Shown here: piece by piece, positions 21,284 to 34,342 of the stretch
Numbering within the stretch: the first letter of the stretch is position 1
Layout: each line of letters opens with the position of its first letter
The notes under the pieces: model-generated
Seen by the model: the letters and a program-made list of their open reading frames with translations, nothing else
Told to the model about the DNA's origin: nothing
Databases searched by the model: none
Source: Rhabdornis inornatus
Taxonomy: Eukaryota; Chordata; Aves; Passeriformes; Rhabdornithidae
Assembly: GCA_013397075.1 (NCBI GenBank)
Contig: VWZS01004484.1
Coordinates: 1,255,821-1,319,820 of the forward strand
Length of the DNA: 64,000 bases
Direction of reading: 5' to 3'
Translations under genes and position numbers: made by a program

Positions 21284-23644
21284 AGCAGCAGCTTGTGTGG
21301 GGGCTGCAGGAATGCAGATCTGCAGGGGTATGGATGCACCAGTTGTTGCCCACTTCTCCTGTTAGCAGAAACCCAAGACTTTGGGATGTTTCAATCCCTC
21401 CTGACTATTTGGATTCTCTGCAGCAGATGTTTTCACCCCAGAGCTTAAGGCAGGGTGTGAAGCAAGGGCAGCTTTGCCCAAAGTTACAGCAAAACACCAC
21501 AAATGTCTTTTAGCCATCCAGCACTGCTGCCTGCATGTCTTAGACACTGCAATAGCCTCCAACTGAACAGCCAGCTTATCAGGCTTCTCGAGACTTACCC
21601 CACTCCTCACCTGTTCCCATTCAATTCCCTCTCATATGATATAAAATTATATCCTCTGTGTTATGAGTTGACCCCAGCATGATACCCAGCATGGTAATGC
21701 CAGCTGCCCACCCACCTCCTGCCTAGAGCCTTGCAGTGCTCTTAGATTCAGCTATGCACATTTTGAAAGCCTAGAGTAAATATCCAGAGGAAAAACTGCA
21801 GCTTGAAACCAGCCATAAAAGATCATATTCACTATAAAAGAATATAAGATGACATAAATAATACAGTATTGTACAAAAGAAATGGCCAAGAGAGATGAGA
21901 AATACTTGCTGGGCTTAAAAATATATTACATTCTACAGGAAATTGTAGAGTAAAAAAAGAAATTGGTCGTTCTCCCAGGAAAATCTGATTTACTGAAAAA
22001 AATCAAAATTGAAAGTAGAAGAAGTATATTAAATCACTTGGAGTCCAGCATTTAAAATACATTGCTTATTTTCCTGAGAGGCAGATTGCTGCTAGTCAGG
22101 CATTTTTAATCATGTCTAGAAAGGGATGGGCTGAGCTGGTGCCCTGGCCAAGGTAATGGTAAATCGAAATTATCCAAAGAAATTGATTCTAATTATGGGC
22201 AAAGTGGGTTTAGAAATGAGAGAGTGTGATAGATGAGAAAGTGCTTAGGAGAGAAATAATGTGTCATAGATATGAAGGGAAGCATCAGAGTGGAAGGAGG
22301 TTACTCATGGACTCGTTCAAAGGTTGATCTTGGGTCTGACATGGTTTGTGTTCTAATTGATGGTGTTGGACTAAACCTAAGCACAAAGCTGATGAAGTGA
22401 CAAGGCAGCAAAAAAAAAAAAAAAAAGGAAAAATATGGAACTTCTGCATTGTAAACTTTGGGTTCCAGATTCGGACAAATGGAAACCAGGCTTTGAACAT
22501 ATTGGCTATGCACAGCAAAGGGCCACCACATAAGGCTGTGAGAAGACAACTCTAGGAGCTCTCAGGCAAAGCATTCCCAGCAGGGCTGTGTAGCCCAGCA
22601 CTGAACAAGGCACCTGCCAGCCCTGGGCACCCAGGGTCCATCAGCTAGGCTGGGGCATGGCAGTCCCCCCAGAAGAGAGGTGTTGTAGGACCTGCTGTGA
22701 GGTTAGAGAGCATGGCCAGGACTTTACACAGGCATCTGCTCACGCTCAGAGGTTTCTTCCCCACCTGGTCAAACTCACTTTTCATGGAAGTGGAGGCACA
22801 GGTGTGGGATAACACCACAGTGAGGTACACCAGTTCAGCCATCAGAGGGTTACATACACACACACACAGACCCTTTTCACCTCGCTGGGAGTGAGGGACA
22901 ACCACCACAGGCTGCCTCACACAGTGTGGAGGTTGTGTTGGGATTACGGGGTGGTTCTCCTGGGAAGGGGAACGTCTGGCTTAGATGAATAATCAGGTGA
23001 GTGATTTCCCCTCTTGTATTTCCTGTTGAAGCTCTATGTGAATGGCAAAGGTTTGCTGGGAGAGCTGAGAAAAAGGGTCAGTACAGTACTTGCATCCGGG
23101 AATTTGGTTTCAAGACTAACGTGAGAAATGCAGGCTGGGATCAGAGCTGTCTGGAAACAGTTTTAAAGTCTGTCTTTTTAAACTCAGCTATGGAAATGTG
23201 TTGTCAAAGTAATGCATTTGGTTAGAAGAGTTTTAGCAGACTAAAGGTAATTTACATAGCAGCACAAAAAACCCAAAAACCTCTGGGTGGTAATTTCCCC
23301 AAGTCAGAGTAATTCCCATCTATCTTGTTCCCCAGCAGCATCTTTAATTGCTGGAGCCTCACAAAAAGCCTGTGTGAGGAAAGGAAGAGAATATTTAGCC
23401 AAGCTTTTTCCTTGCTGTTGTTGTGAGCCTGCAGGGATTGGTCTCTGCAACATTTGTTGCTTGGTTGAATTATTTTGTTCTAGTGGGTTGATAGAAGGGA
23501 GAGCTGGGACAGAAGGAGTGTTGTGCTGTGCAGGATATCTCTAGGGTACTTCAGGGACATGAATTTTGTGGGCACATGTCAAAGAAAAATTTCACAAAAT
23601 CACAGCTTTTTAGAACTATTAAAGGAAAATCCTGATGGTAATGT
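21284..23644. other. Intergenic sequence without genes
   Basis: This is AT-rich sequence with a 17-base A run (22410-22426) and a very short CA run near 22853-22867. No coding similarity or long repeat is seen. Confidence 0.6.
22410..22426. repeat. Poly(A) run
   Basis: Seventeen consecutive A. No element ending in this tail is recognised upstream, so it is listed as simple sequence only. Confidence 0.85.
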
Positions 23645-23922
23645 AGGGCAGCTTGGGCTTTAAACTGAAAAGCTGAAGGAGAGCAGATTTAGATGAGATG
23701 TTAGGGATAACTGTTTCCCTGTGAGGATGGTGAGGCTCTGGCACAGGGTGCCCAGAGAAGCTGTGGCTGCCCCTGGATCCCTGGAAGTGTCCCAGGCCAG
23801 GTTGGACAGGGCTTGGAGCAACCTGGGAAATTGGAAGGTGTCCCTGCCCATGCCAGGGGTGGAATGAGATGACCTTTGAGGTTTCTTCCAACCCAAACCA
23901 TTCTGGGATTGTGTGATTCTAG
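23645..23922 (+). mobile_element. CR1 LINE 3' end, sense
   Basis: It contains GAGCAGATTTAGATGAGATG, then GGATGGTGAGGCTCTGGCAC, CACAGGGTGCCCAGAGAAGC, the GGCTTGGAGCAACCTGGGAA block and a tail CCATTCTGGGATTGTGTGAT. It is 5'-truncated like the others. Confidence 0.93.
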
Positions 23923-24114
23923 GAAAAAATCTGAGGAGACCTGAAGCCTAACAAATCCAGCAGAAAAGCAGAATGGAGCAGTGGGTGGAGTTCTCTGTTG
24001 CTGCCCCTTTCCACCTGCAGTACTCAGGGAGGGTTTGGTGCTATGTGAGCAGCCAAGGAGCTTTGAAGCGCTGGTTTTCATCTTGGAGTCTGCCAGAAAC
24101 ACAGACTTACCATA

Positions 24115-24345
24115 ACAGAACCATGGAATCATTTACATTAGAAAATCTCTAAGGTCACTGAAATCAACCATCCCCCAGCACTGGCAGGGCCACCACTAAC
24201 TCACATCCCCAAGTGCCACCTATACAGGGCTTTTAGATCCCTCCAGGGGTGGGGACTCCACCACTCACCTGGGCAGTTGTGTCAGGCTGGACAACTATTT
24301 GTATGAAGCAATTTTTCCCAATATCCAGTCTAAACCTCCCCTAAT
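24115..24345 (-). mobile_element. Old CR1 LINE 3' end, antisense
   Basis: The reverse-complement tail (ACCATGGAATCATTTACATT) is followed by CCCCAGCACTGGCAGGGCCA, CTCCAGGGGTGGGGACTCCA and CCAATATCCAGTCTAAACCT. It belongs to an older subfamily, shared with 60148-60475. Confidence 0.85.
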
Positions 24346-25465
24346 ACAACTGTAGTTGTATCTGTGTAAAGAGCAGGGATGTCTCCTCAAGAAAGGTCCT
24401 CCTTGGGTTTGGTATCACAGTACAAGAGGGAGTTCGGGTTCTGTTGTGGGAAGTTTCAGGGTTGCAAAGCCTGGCACTAGGAGATCCCAGAATGCAGGCT
24501 GCTTGTGCATCCTGAACCGAGTCTTCTTGTCATCCTGGTCTTAATCTTCTTGTGGATAAGTGTTGAAAAGTCCTTTATTGTAGGTTTCAGTACTTATTTT
24601 TCCACTTGGTAAATGTGGAGTCACTTAAAAGTCTTCTTCTCATTAGCATGTTTCTTTATAAGTTATTAATCAAAGCGTGTCTGGACATGACACTGAATAC
24701 AGAAGTCCTGCCTTTGGGGTGTTTCACCAGAATCTCAAACAAAGCACAAATATTAGTGAGCTGCCAGCTCTGTAATCCTGTGTAATTAGATGAGGAAATT
24801 AGACAGGGGTGATGCTGCTTCCTTTTGCAGCCAGAGATCTGAGGAACAGAGATTAAGATTGTGTCTACTAATTTCCAGTGTTCAGTTTCAGATAATGAGA
24901 GCTTAACTTTTTAATTTGATTTAATTTAATTGCTCATGCCTAGCAATTCTACTGCCCTTCACTGGTTCAACCTGCTGTGGCAGCAATAGCTAAAGCATGA
25001 AGTCTTCATACCTTGAAGAAAACTTCACTTTAGGAGGTTAAACTGGCATCTAAGGAGGAGAAGGGACCTCGTCAGGGATGCAGTGTGGTCCTGAGGGTCC
25101 TCAAGTCCACCTGGAAATAAACTCATCACAACAATAAAGCCCTGCACCTCCTTATTTATTTTAGTTTCATCTCAGAAATAAACCCTGTGCATTAAGCAAT
25201 GTTAAGACAGCTACAAGTCCCAGTCTCCTGGCCAGGGCTCAGCACAGCTCCTGACACTTGGTGTTCCTGGGATGGAGAGTTGGGCTCTGACTGAATGTTG
25301 CCTCTCTCAGCACTTGGCCCCTCAGCCCAGCAAACCGGCAAAAACATCTGCTTTTTTTTTTCCTTGGTTTGTTTTTCTACCAATATATTCAAATCTTAGT
25401 GGGTTTTCTGTTGGATTTACTGTGCCCTTCCCAGACAGTGGCTGCACTGGGATTGGTGTGCTGTT

Positions 25466-25562
25466 TCAGAATCACGGGATCACAGAATGATTCGGGTTGG
25501 AAGGGACCTTTAAAGGTCACCCAGCCCAACCTCCTGCCATGAGCAGGGACATCTTCCACTGT
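25466..25562 (-). mobile_element. Short CR1 LINE 3' tip, antisense
   Basis: Only about 95 bp of the 3' end survives: AATCACGGGATCACAGAATG, GGGTTGGAAGGGACCTTTAA and GAGCAGGGACATCTTCCACT. The element stops abruptly there. Confidence 0.88.
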
Positions 25563-26317
25563 AACTTCATACTTTGCTGATTGGATTTGCATTCTGAGCC
25601 CTGGGCTACCCCCTGTTGGTGATGTGCACTGCTGTGATGCACATCTAGACACACACAAACCCTGCTCTTCAATATGTCCCACAGTAACAAGCTGCTCCTC
25701 TCCATCCAGAGTCTCCAGATGGTGCTGAAATTCTCAGAGCTTTGGGGCTTTATTTGTTTGTTTATTTTTAGGTAACTTCCCACACTTGGGCCCTCATCAG
25801 GATGCCTCAGCCTTTCCACTCACCAATCAATGTCACTTTTAGTTCATTTTGTCCTCACTGCCAGCCCCCTTCCCAAGCAGGTCTGCGATGAATTGTTGTG
25901 GTTTATTATTAGTGCTGGTGCTGAAGTTCAGTTTCTGAGTCTCTTGTTGTTTTTCCCCTTCCCAAAATAAATTTGCAGTTTCCCTTGTGTTGTGATGTCA
26001 GTAATTTGCTTACCTCCATGCTGGATCCAGACCAACTTTTCCAAGGAGGCTTGGCTATTAAAAGCAAAACAGAGATCAGCTGCTCTCATGTGCTGAGCCC
26101 CAGCCCCACTGCCGGCATCTTTGTGGTGCTAACACCTTGTCCACCTTCCACTGCTTCTTTGCCTTTGGGGAATCAGCCCCCAAAATCAGCATTTGGCAAA
26201 CGTGTGACTATAACCAAAGGGTTTTTTTATGGGGAGAACATGTTGAGCACCTCCAAGGATGGCAAAATTAGCAGCCCTATAGAAGAGCAGCTCAGTTGTG
26301 CATTTTGCAGCTGCAAC
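25563..26317. other. Intergenic sequence, no recognised feature
   Basis: Nothing recognised. The first part of a 260-codon open frame (25973-26755, plus strand) lies here, but it runs straight through the CR1 fragment at 26318-26475 and has no known domain. Confidence 0.55.
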
Positions 26318-26475
26318 CGAGGGGCAGCTCTGATCTCTGCTCCCTGTGACAGGGGCAGGACGCAGGGAATGGCTGGAGCTGGGCCAGGGCAGGGCCAGGC
26401 TGGAGATCAGGATAAGGTGCTTCCCCCAGGGGGTGTTGGGGCACTGAACAGGCTCCCCAGGGCAGCCTCTACCAT
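26318..26475 (+). mobile_element. CR1 LINE fragment, sense (second subfamily)
   Basis: It carries TCTGATCTCTGCTCCCTGTG, GGGCAGGACGCAGGGAATGG, GGCTGGAGATCAGGATAAGG and CTTCCCCCAGGGGGTGTTGG, the blocks also seen at 19453-19690 and inverted at 20349-20640. It lacks the extreme 3' tail. Confidence 0.82.
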
Positions 26476-28044
26476 GGCCAGAAGCTCCCTCCATCCCACC
26501 TCATCCTGGCAAGGAACAGGAGTTCTCTTTCCCTACCTCTGGTTTTGGAGTGAATGCTGCAGCTCCTCAGTTGGTCAGGCTACATTTAGCTGCTGTGTAG
26601 TGGCATTTCCAGCTTCCTATTTTTGTAAATCCTTATTTCCCAGGAAAGAGGCTGGGCCCCAGGGGGCAGGAGCTGTATTTCTTCCGTGTGACCGCACCTG
26701 TGCCCGTGCCAGAGCTGGTCCAGGCAGTGCCTACAGCTCTGCCAGTGGGATCTGATGCACAGCCCACTCCCCTTCCCTAGAGCACATCCCACAGCCATTC
26801 CTTCTTCCCTTACAATGCCTGCAAAGGTTTTCTCCCTCCGTGCCTACATCTCCCCATTGCAATCACTTGAGGAACAATTTTCTTTCTCCTTGGCATCCTC
26901 CCTGCTGCCATCCCTGCTCCAGCCAGGGCATTTTAGGGCTTGAGATTGGGTCACACTGCGTTGCTTTCTGCACACATGGGGTTGCACAGAGGTATGTAAC
27001 CTCTATGCATATGCATAAATATAGTATATACATAGCATGATAGATGGTATATAAGAAGCACAGCAAGGTGGCAGGAAAATAACAGCAAATAAATCCAGCG
27101 TGGGAACATCCATACAAAAAGCTCTTTGAGTTCTCTTCTTGGTGGACAAAGCATTTTAGGCTGTACAGGGTTATTCCTTAGCCACCTTAAAAACCATGTG
27201 CTGGCAGCAGTGTCCCCTGGAAAGACCATGACTGGTTATGGTGGTTCTGGGACCATGGGTATGAGATCCACAGGGTTTGGAATAACTTCCCCAGCAAAGC
27301 ATGGAGGTACTCAGCACCTTCCCAGCTCTCTGTGCTGGCAGTTTGTGAACTTCCTCCCCAGGCAGTGACTCCAACAGCAGACATTTACTGGGTTTTCATT
27401 AGTGTGAAGAGCCCTTTCGTGACCAGGTGATGTGTCAGCCCAACACAGCCCTGAAATGCATCACAACACGCTTGGCTGGTCCTTCAGGCTGGGAAAGGGA
27501 CCTAAATCTCCCATTTCTTTCCATGTCTTTCATACAAGGCTTTTCAATGGCTTTGCTGTGAGTGGTATCAGGATGGACCCAGATGTTGTGAGGCCCTCAT
27601 AGAGAGGAAAGGGGGAAAACTGATATTGAAAACACAAACACTCTTTCTGTGGTCCAATGGGGTCCTTGTGGGATTTCTCTTTAGTGTAGCATCTCCTTGG
27701 CCTGAGAATAACCTCAAATGTCTTTGAACTTGTGGTCAATGGGCTCTGGCCAGATATGCAGAGTACCCAGAAGAGCCTCTCATTAGTGCTGAAGGTAAAT
27801 CTGGGTTTCCCTTTCTCAGTGCTCAACAAGCAGCAGCTTCCTGAAAGAGCATCTCGGGCTAAGCCTGTTCTTCTAGGCTGGCACTTTCCCCTGCAGTCAG
27901 AGGTATTCCTAAATATTCCTAAATATTAGGTATGCCAGCATAAGCCATGGAATTAAAGAGAGAGGGGGCGACTTCGGGTTGGTGACTTGGGTTTGCCATA
28001 CAGGACCTACAGTTGCACAAAAAGAGGCCAACCACCTACTTTGG

Positions 28045-28111
28045 GCCACCCAAAGCCCATTGTCACCCAAACACTTCGAGCCATCTAAAGCCCCTTGTCA
28101 CCCAACATTTT
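28045..28111 (+). repeat. Two-copy tandem repeat, period about 35 bp
   Basis: The unit GCCACCCAAAGCCCATTGTC followed by ACCCAA is repeated imperfectly from 28080 as GCCATCTAAAGCCCCTTGTC followed by ACCCAA. Confidence 0.75.
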
Positions 28112-28571
28112 GCTTTTCCCTGAAGATGCTGTGTGTCAGCCTGTGATTGAAAAGGCTATCACAGCTTGTCAGCATGGGGACAGAGTTTGGAGGGGAGGTT
28201 ATTGCCACAAGGAATGAAAATCAGATGCAGGTTTTTCTCACTGCCTGTGGGGTTTTTTTCAGCTGGAGTGCTGGGTCTCAGCAGGGTAGGGTAATTCAGC
28301 CCTACAATGAGTAATTTACCCAAAGTCTGGATTACAGAGGTGCTGTTGTGCTCGGCCTTGAGAACTGGAGGAAGCTAACTCTAAAAATACAGTTCAATGA
28401 CTACTCCAAAGCCTCTTGGGCTGGTGGGGACAGCATACAATGACAAGCCACCACTTGACACTCATTATCACCCAGACAAACCAGAGGGCAGAAGCCACCC
28501 AGCTGGATCTGAGCACACAGGTCTGTTTTCAAAAGCTCATTTGTTCTTTGTACCTGGCAGTGTCAATTCAT

Positions 28572-28645
28572 CCACACAGACAGGACAGTGAAGATGAGCC
28601 ACTTAACCCCACACAGACAGGACACTGAAGAGGAGCCACTTAACC
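28572..28645 (+). repeat. Two-copy tandem repeat, period 37 bp
   Basis: The unit at 28572-28608 starts CCACACAGACAGGACAGTGA. It is repeated at 28609-28645 with two mismatches over 37 bases. Confidence 0.93.
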
Positions 28646-31552
28646 CAGCTCTCTCCTGTGTTTAGTTTTTATGCTGTTTTCACATGGGGAGGTGCACAGG
28701 AGGCCCAGCAGTTTGCTTGTTGAGTTTGCAATCATTTCAGAAGCTGTACGTTCTTGTAATCTGATTTACCTGTAGTGAAAAATGGAGGTGGGAAGGAGTG
28801 AGCAAATTCTGCCCTGGATTTTTCCTCCTTCTTTGCAATAAACTGTACATTCTGCTTTCAAACTGATATGTTATGATATCCTTTTCAATTGCACTCTGAT
28901 GTGAGTGCTCTATGGTGTACCCACACTTGAAGTATGCCTGAATTCCATCTCTCATTTGCTTTGATGCTGTTTTCCTTCACAAATTACACTCTGGATTTAT
29001 GACACAGTGGGCTGCCGAATGGTTCCAATATGGGGATAGAGCAGATACAAGTGTAGTTACCTTATTCTGCACCTATAATAGAAAACTTAGCCCATAAATG
29101 ATAATATTTATTATATAAACTGACCTGATAAGTTATTGTTGTTTCCTGGACCCACCACAAACTCTACTTGCCCACCTCTCCATTACTCACAAGCCTCTGA
29201 GCTCGGAGAAGTTGTTCTTTCTCGACCCCAGTGAGCAATACATGGAAAGGCCAGAAACCACCTCAGTATTTAAAACTGGAGAGTTCATTGTACCTGCCTC
29301 TGCCCAGATAAATTTCTTTCAGCCCTTCTGCTTCTCTTCACACAACATTTCTTCTCATGTTTTTCCAGGGCTGACACCAGGCTTCTTTGATGCACTGAAA
29401 TTCTCCAAAGAACAATACCCAACACTTATCTGCATGTATATATTCCTTTTCTCTGTCTCCAAGTAATACTTTCCTATGATCTTCCAATGTTTATTTAGGT
29501 CATTTTTGTCTCGATCCAATTTTCTCTTTGGGGAAGAATGCCTATATGTTTCTTCAGATGTCACTCTCACTCTGTACAGTCACTGTAAATATGCAGCTAT
29601 GAAGTCTTTCCTCTGTGTAAACATTGAAATATAGAGAAAGTATCCCAATTATCTCCAAGATTTACCCTTGGGGTACCCCTTCCCCTTGAAGTCTGTATTA
29701 GCTTTAGTATTCACTTCAATTAGAAACATTAACCCAACACCAATGCAATTTCCAAAGCCTCCACCCAAGTTTCTACTATCAGGGTTTGCTTCTCCCAAAG
29801 CTCCCAAGAGATATTCTGCACATTTCATGCTAGTGCAGAAATTCACTGTATCCATAGGAACTTAAAAGACACTTTTTCTGATTTCAACTAATTTCTGGAT
29901 ATGAAATTGTTTGAGAGCAGGAGCACCCTAGTTGGGAGGCAGCCCCGTCCTGCCTCTCTCTGGGTGAGGTGCCCTTGCCTTGGTGACCAGCTGTCCTGCT
30001 ACAGCCAGCCACCACGAGACTGCAAAAGAGGAAAACAAGGCCAGTTTTGTGTCTAGTTATCAGACAGTGAAAGATGTTTCAAGGCTGCCAAGCTGGCATT
30101 AGAGGGATTTGCTGAATTTCTGCTGGTTTCTGCAATTTGCCATGGCCCAGGTATCACTGGCACACACAGAACCAGTTTGTTCTGCAGAAAAACAGCTACC
30201 AGCAACACCCAGCTAAGCAGGAACAGGGTTTGCTTGCTCCCTTTCTAGAATGGGGACAAAGAGGACAAATGGGCATTGGCACCACTCAGCTCCAAGGTTT
30301 TGGGGGATGCTAAATGTCTGCCCAGGGCTGCTGGTCTTTTGTAGGCACTAATCTGCTGACGTGACAACTGGATCCACTCGGGTGGATCCTGGGATAAGCA
30401 CAAATTTCCGTGGCAGGGACTGCATGGGCAAAGAACAAAAGCCCCTTCTTGCCAGCAGAGCCAGGTGCCAAATTCTGCTCGCTGTAATCTCTCAGTGAAA
30501 CCACTTATCTGAAAAGGCAGGAGGAAGCTGGCTCCAGTCCTTTGCATAATTAAAGGCCTGGTGCTCTGGGCACGTATCTTTGGAGTAGAAATCTTATTAT
30601 CCCACTTCTCAGCTGCCAAGGAAACACGGTTTAGCTGGAGTGACTTGGAGGTGTATAGGATCAGAATCTATATCTCTCACTTGCCATCTGATGGGTCCAG
30701 AGCCAGCTCCAAACCAGGTGGGAGCACACCTGATATTTCAGGCATGGGTATGAGCCTGTGAGATGAGTATTTACATCTCGTCACATGATTTAAAAGCTGC
30801 TTTAAGTTTTGGGAATAAATAGTTATGTATTCATATATACATATTGTGTGGGGGCGTGTATAAAAACACACAGGTGTAGGTGAGAGAGTGGGGCTATTTA
30901 TCTCAAAAGCAGATTTGGTAAGGAAAAAAGAGTATTTTTGAGTGTCTGGGGATGTGTCACCATTAGCCTATCAATGCCTTGTCCACTGGAAGCTTTTTCT
31001 GACAGATTTTACTGAGAAGTTAATTTTTTCCACTCAGAGAAATGCATTTATTTAACCAAGCTCCTGGCAAAGAATAAAAGTTGGACTGTCCTACTTACAT
31101 CAAATAATTTAGGTTTAAAGGGTTTTTTATTCCGCAGGTGGATGCTAGTGGTCAAGTTAAATAATCTTTTTAACCTCTATTTATAACTTGCCACAGCAAG
31201 GTGAGCAAAGGTCTTTTTGTACTCCTATGGAGAGCAATGCAAACTCTTTAAGGAAAAAATATCCCATTGCTGTGTTAAGGCTCTGCTTTCTGCTCCAGCA
31301 GCTGCACGACATGGGCTTCTGGCTTGTTCCTCACCATTAGTTTTACTACTCATGGTCCTTGTTTTTTTCAACTGGCTGCTCCCCCTGTGAGGGACATTCC
31401 TGCACTTTTTACCCCCTTTCCTTAGTTTTTTGCCTGGAAGCTTTCCTTACAACACCTGCCCAGGAGCAGGACACATTCCTGGAAGGCTGGGATAGGAAAC
31501 ACAGAAGTTGTAATCAAATATAGTGCCAAATTTTGGAGGGGGGCTTTGAAAA

Positions 31553-31665
31553 GAGAATCACAGGATCCTAGGAGGGTTTAGGCTGGAAGGGACCTTAAAG
31601 ATCATCCAGTTCTACCTGCCCTGCCATGGGCAGGGACACTTCCCACGAGACTTCCAGCACAGAGC
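31553..31665 (-). mobile_element. Short CR1 LINE 3' tip, antisense
   Basis: AGAATCACAGGATCCTAGGA, GGCTGGAAGGGACCTTAAAG and CTGCCATGGGCAGGGACACT define the reverse complement of a CR1 3' end that is lost after about 110 bp. Confidence 0.88.
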
Positions 31666-33964
31666 TTTTCCACAAGAGATGGAATTCCACCCACTGAGGT
31701 GAGGACCAGCATCCTCATGGCTCACCTGTGTGGTTCTGCCCCTACGAGTGCTAAAACTCATGCTATTTTAATGTCCTAAAATGCTAGAGCAGCTGTGAAT
31801 CTGGTGGGTGACCTTATCCAAAGCAGCAAATCTGGATGTGTTCTGGCTCTGGCTGGAGCAGGGTGAGGGTCTGACCCAGCTGAGCCAGCACTGCTGATGG
31901 GAGATGGGCCAGCTCTTGGGCTCCTTCACATGGCTCTGAGCTCCACAAGGAGCTCCCTGGGAGGTGGGTTTGGGTGTCTCTGAAAAGACAGATATTCCTG
32001 AGCTGCTTCCCAGCTGCTGATGGCCAAAGGCTCACGCTGCTGAGGAACAGCCCTCACATTCACTCAGCCAGACAAGCTATTTTTGCATGAGTAACCTCGA
32101 AATTCTGGCTGGGATTGAGAGTCTGGTTAGAAGAAGGTTGTGTTCTGCATCCAAATGCAGTTATAATTTTGCTGCTGGGTACTTTATATTCAGGTACTGT
32201 TGCTTAAGGACATAGCTGTAGAATCAGTGATGTTAACAAAACAGGAAATTAACCAACGACTCATTTATAATGTCAATTCTGTCTGGAAAAGTGACTATTA
32301 CTGTTGGTGCTGGAACAAGCCTGATTGTTCAAGTGGGTTGAAACGCATCTCCTGTGTCCTTTGGTGGCACAAAGGTGGCACTTCAACTGACAATAGGTTT
32401 CATTTTAGACTAGCTTGTCTTATAATTGGGGGCTCATCTTTGTAGATGGATTTGGGTCTTCATCTGCATTTAAAATTATGTTCATGAACAGAGATTGCTT
32501 TGCAACAAACTAATCCAAGGTCCAGCATGACTGATGTAGTCAGTATGCCAGCTTGGGGTAGGGGGATCCTTTGGCAGATGTGGGTGTGCTGGTCCTTCCT
32601 TTGGTCACTTGCAGCTCTGCTGTGCTGATATCTTGCAGGCAGTAAACACAAGTACTTGCAGGGTTCCTCTTTCCACTGACATGCACCTCTCAGGTGCTCA
32701 ACTAAAGTCCTAATCCCAAATCCCTGTTAGAGCAGAAGAATTCTCCTCCTCAACACTCTCCTCCATAAATCTGTCTGCTTCTGTGGTGCCTTGTAAGGTT
32801 TTACCCCCCAGGTCTGGGAGACACCTCTGACACATGCAGTGGAACTGCTCTGATCTTACAATAAAACCAATTTTTTTTAGAGTTCATCAAAGATAAATAG
32901 AAGAAAAAGGTAATAGTATAACAAGCCAGCTCCTACTGACTTGAGAGTGAGCATGGATGCAATCCAACAGTGTTTCAGGACCACAGAGCACCTTCCCTCT
33001 GACCTCTGACTCCTACATCCTGTGCATGCTTTGCTGATCAATGCAAATGGCACCAATGCTGTGGTGCATTAATGCACTGCAGCTGCTTATCTCTAGCTGC
33101 ACAATTTGGAACTCCAAGGTGCTGAGCAGAAACCCAGCACTGGTGACAATCCTGGGATGAGAGCTCCCACAAGCATGTGCCTGCCTTAGCTCTGGGATGC
33201 CATTCCTGGTGCTCATCCCTCAGCAGAAGGGAGAAGCAGGAAGCATGTGGCTCCCAACAGCCCCTCGCAGCCTTTGGGCTGGGAACAGCTCCAACAGGGA
33301 ATACTTGGCAGATGAAAGATGTTTGTTTCCAACGTCATCTAGCTTGGAAAAGCTAATCCTTTTTGTCATCCCTCAGACTCAGAAGTGACTGTGTGATAAG
33401 GCCTGACAGGGGAACTGTCAGAACAACAGGGAAAGCAGACCACTGCTGTCAAACACTTGACTTCTCAGTCCCCCTAGGTCTCTATTAAATCATTATTATG
33501 CACTTGGGCCATCAGTCTTTTGATCTAAAGGGCGGGTGACAGGAGTGTCCAGCATCTGAGCAGGATTGAGTGAAGTCTGTCCCAGGCATTCTCTGTCAGC
33601 TCAACAATCCCAATGGAATATGTATCTTTTTGCAGATATCTGCCTACAGTCCTGGCCACGTGTCAGCAGCCAACATGAGCCACTGTGCATGGGGGCACAG
33701 CTCCCAGAGCTGGAAGGAAAAAGCGGTGTTTGCTCCAAGGAAACGGAACAGGAACCTGTCCACACCAACCAGGTAGCAAGTTTCCAGGTCACAACTCCTC
33801 CTTTTACTGGTACTGAATTACGGAAAAGTCCACAAAATAATTCAACCAATGACAAAGATTTTGTGTGCACACCTGCCCAGCTGGTTCTACCCACGGGGGA
33901 GTTGAAGTTCCAAGCAAGTCCCCAGGGCTTTTTTACCACCACTTGACCACTGGAGCACGAATCT
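31666..33964. other. Gene-free intergenic stretch
   Basis: No recognised feature. A 126-codon open frame (33566-33946, plus strand) has no identifiable domain, and there is no sign of splicing around it. Confidence 0.55.
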
Positions 33965-34342
33965 GATCAGGGACAGCTGAGGGAGCTGGGAAAGGGCTCA
34001 GCCTGGAGAAAAGGAAGCTCAGGGGGAACCTTCTGGCACTGCACAACTTCTGGACAGGAGGGGACACCCAGGGGTGTCGGGCTCTGCTCCCTGTGAACAG
34101 GGACAGGATGAGAGGAAATGGCCTCAAGCTGTGCCAGGACACTGGGAAAATTTCTTCATGGAAAGGGCTGTCCAGCCCTGGCACAGGCTGCACAGGGTAG
34201 TGGTGGAGTTCCCATTCCTGGAGGCATCTAAAAGCTGTGTAGATGTGGCACTTGGGGACATGGGTCAGTGGTGGCCTTGGCAGTGCTAGGGGAACGGTTG
34301 GAGTTGATCTCAGAGGTCTTTTCCAGCCTAAAAGGTTCTATG
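33965..34342 (+). mobile_element. CR1 LINE 3' end, sense, long and degraded
   Basis: It runs from AAGGGCTCAGCCTGGAGAAA through GAGGAAATGGCCTCAAGCTG, CCAGCCCTGGCACAGGCTGC and GGTTGGAGTTGATCTCAGAG to GCCTAAAAGGTTCTATGTAT. Many indels point to an older copy. Confidence 0.9.

Larger units (their letters stand above)
26476..31552. other. Gene-free intergenic stretch
   Basis: No exon is recognised in this 5 kb. It contains a short TA-rich patch (27000-27055) and two local tandem repeats (28045-28111 and 28572-28645). The rest is unique-looking sequence. Confidence 0.55.

Noticed and set aside
33566..33946. 126-codon plus-strand open frame
   Set aside because: No recognised domain and no supporting splice or promoter signals.
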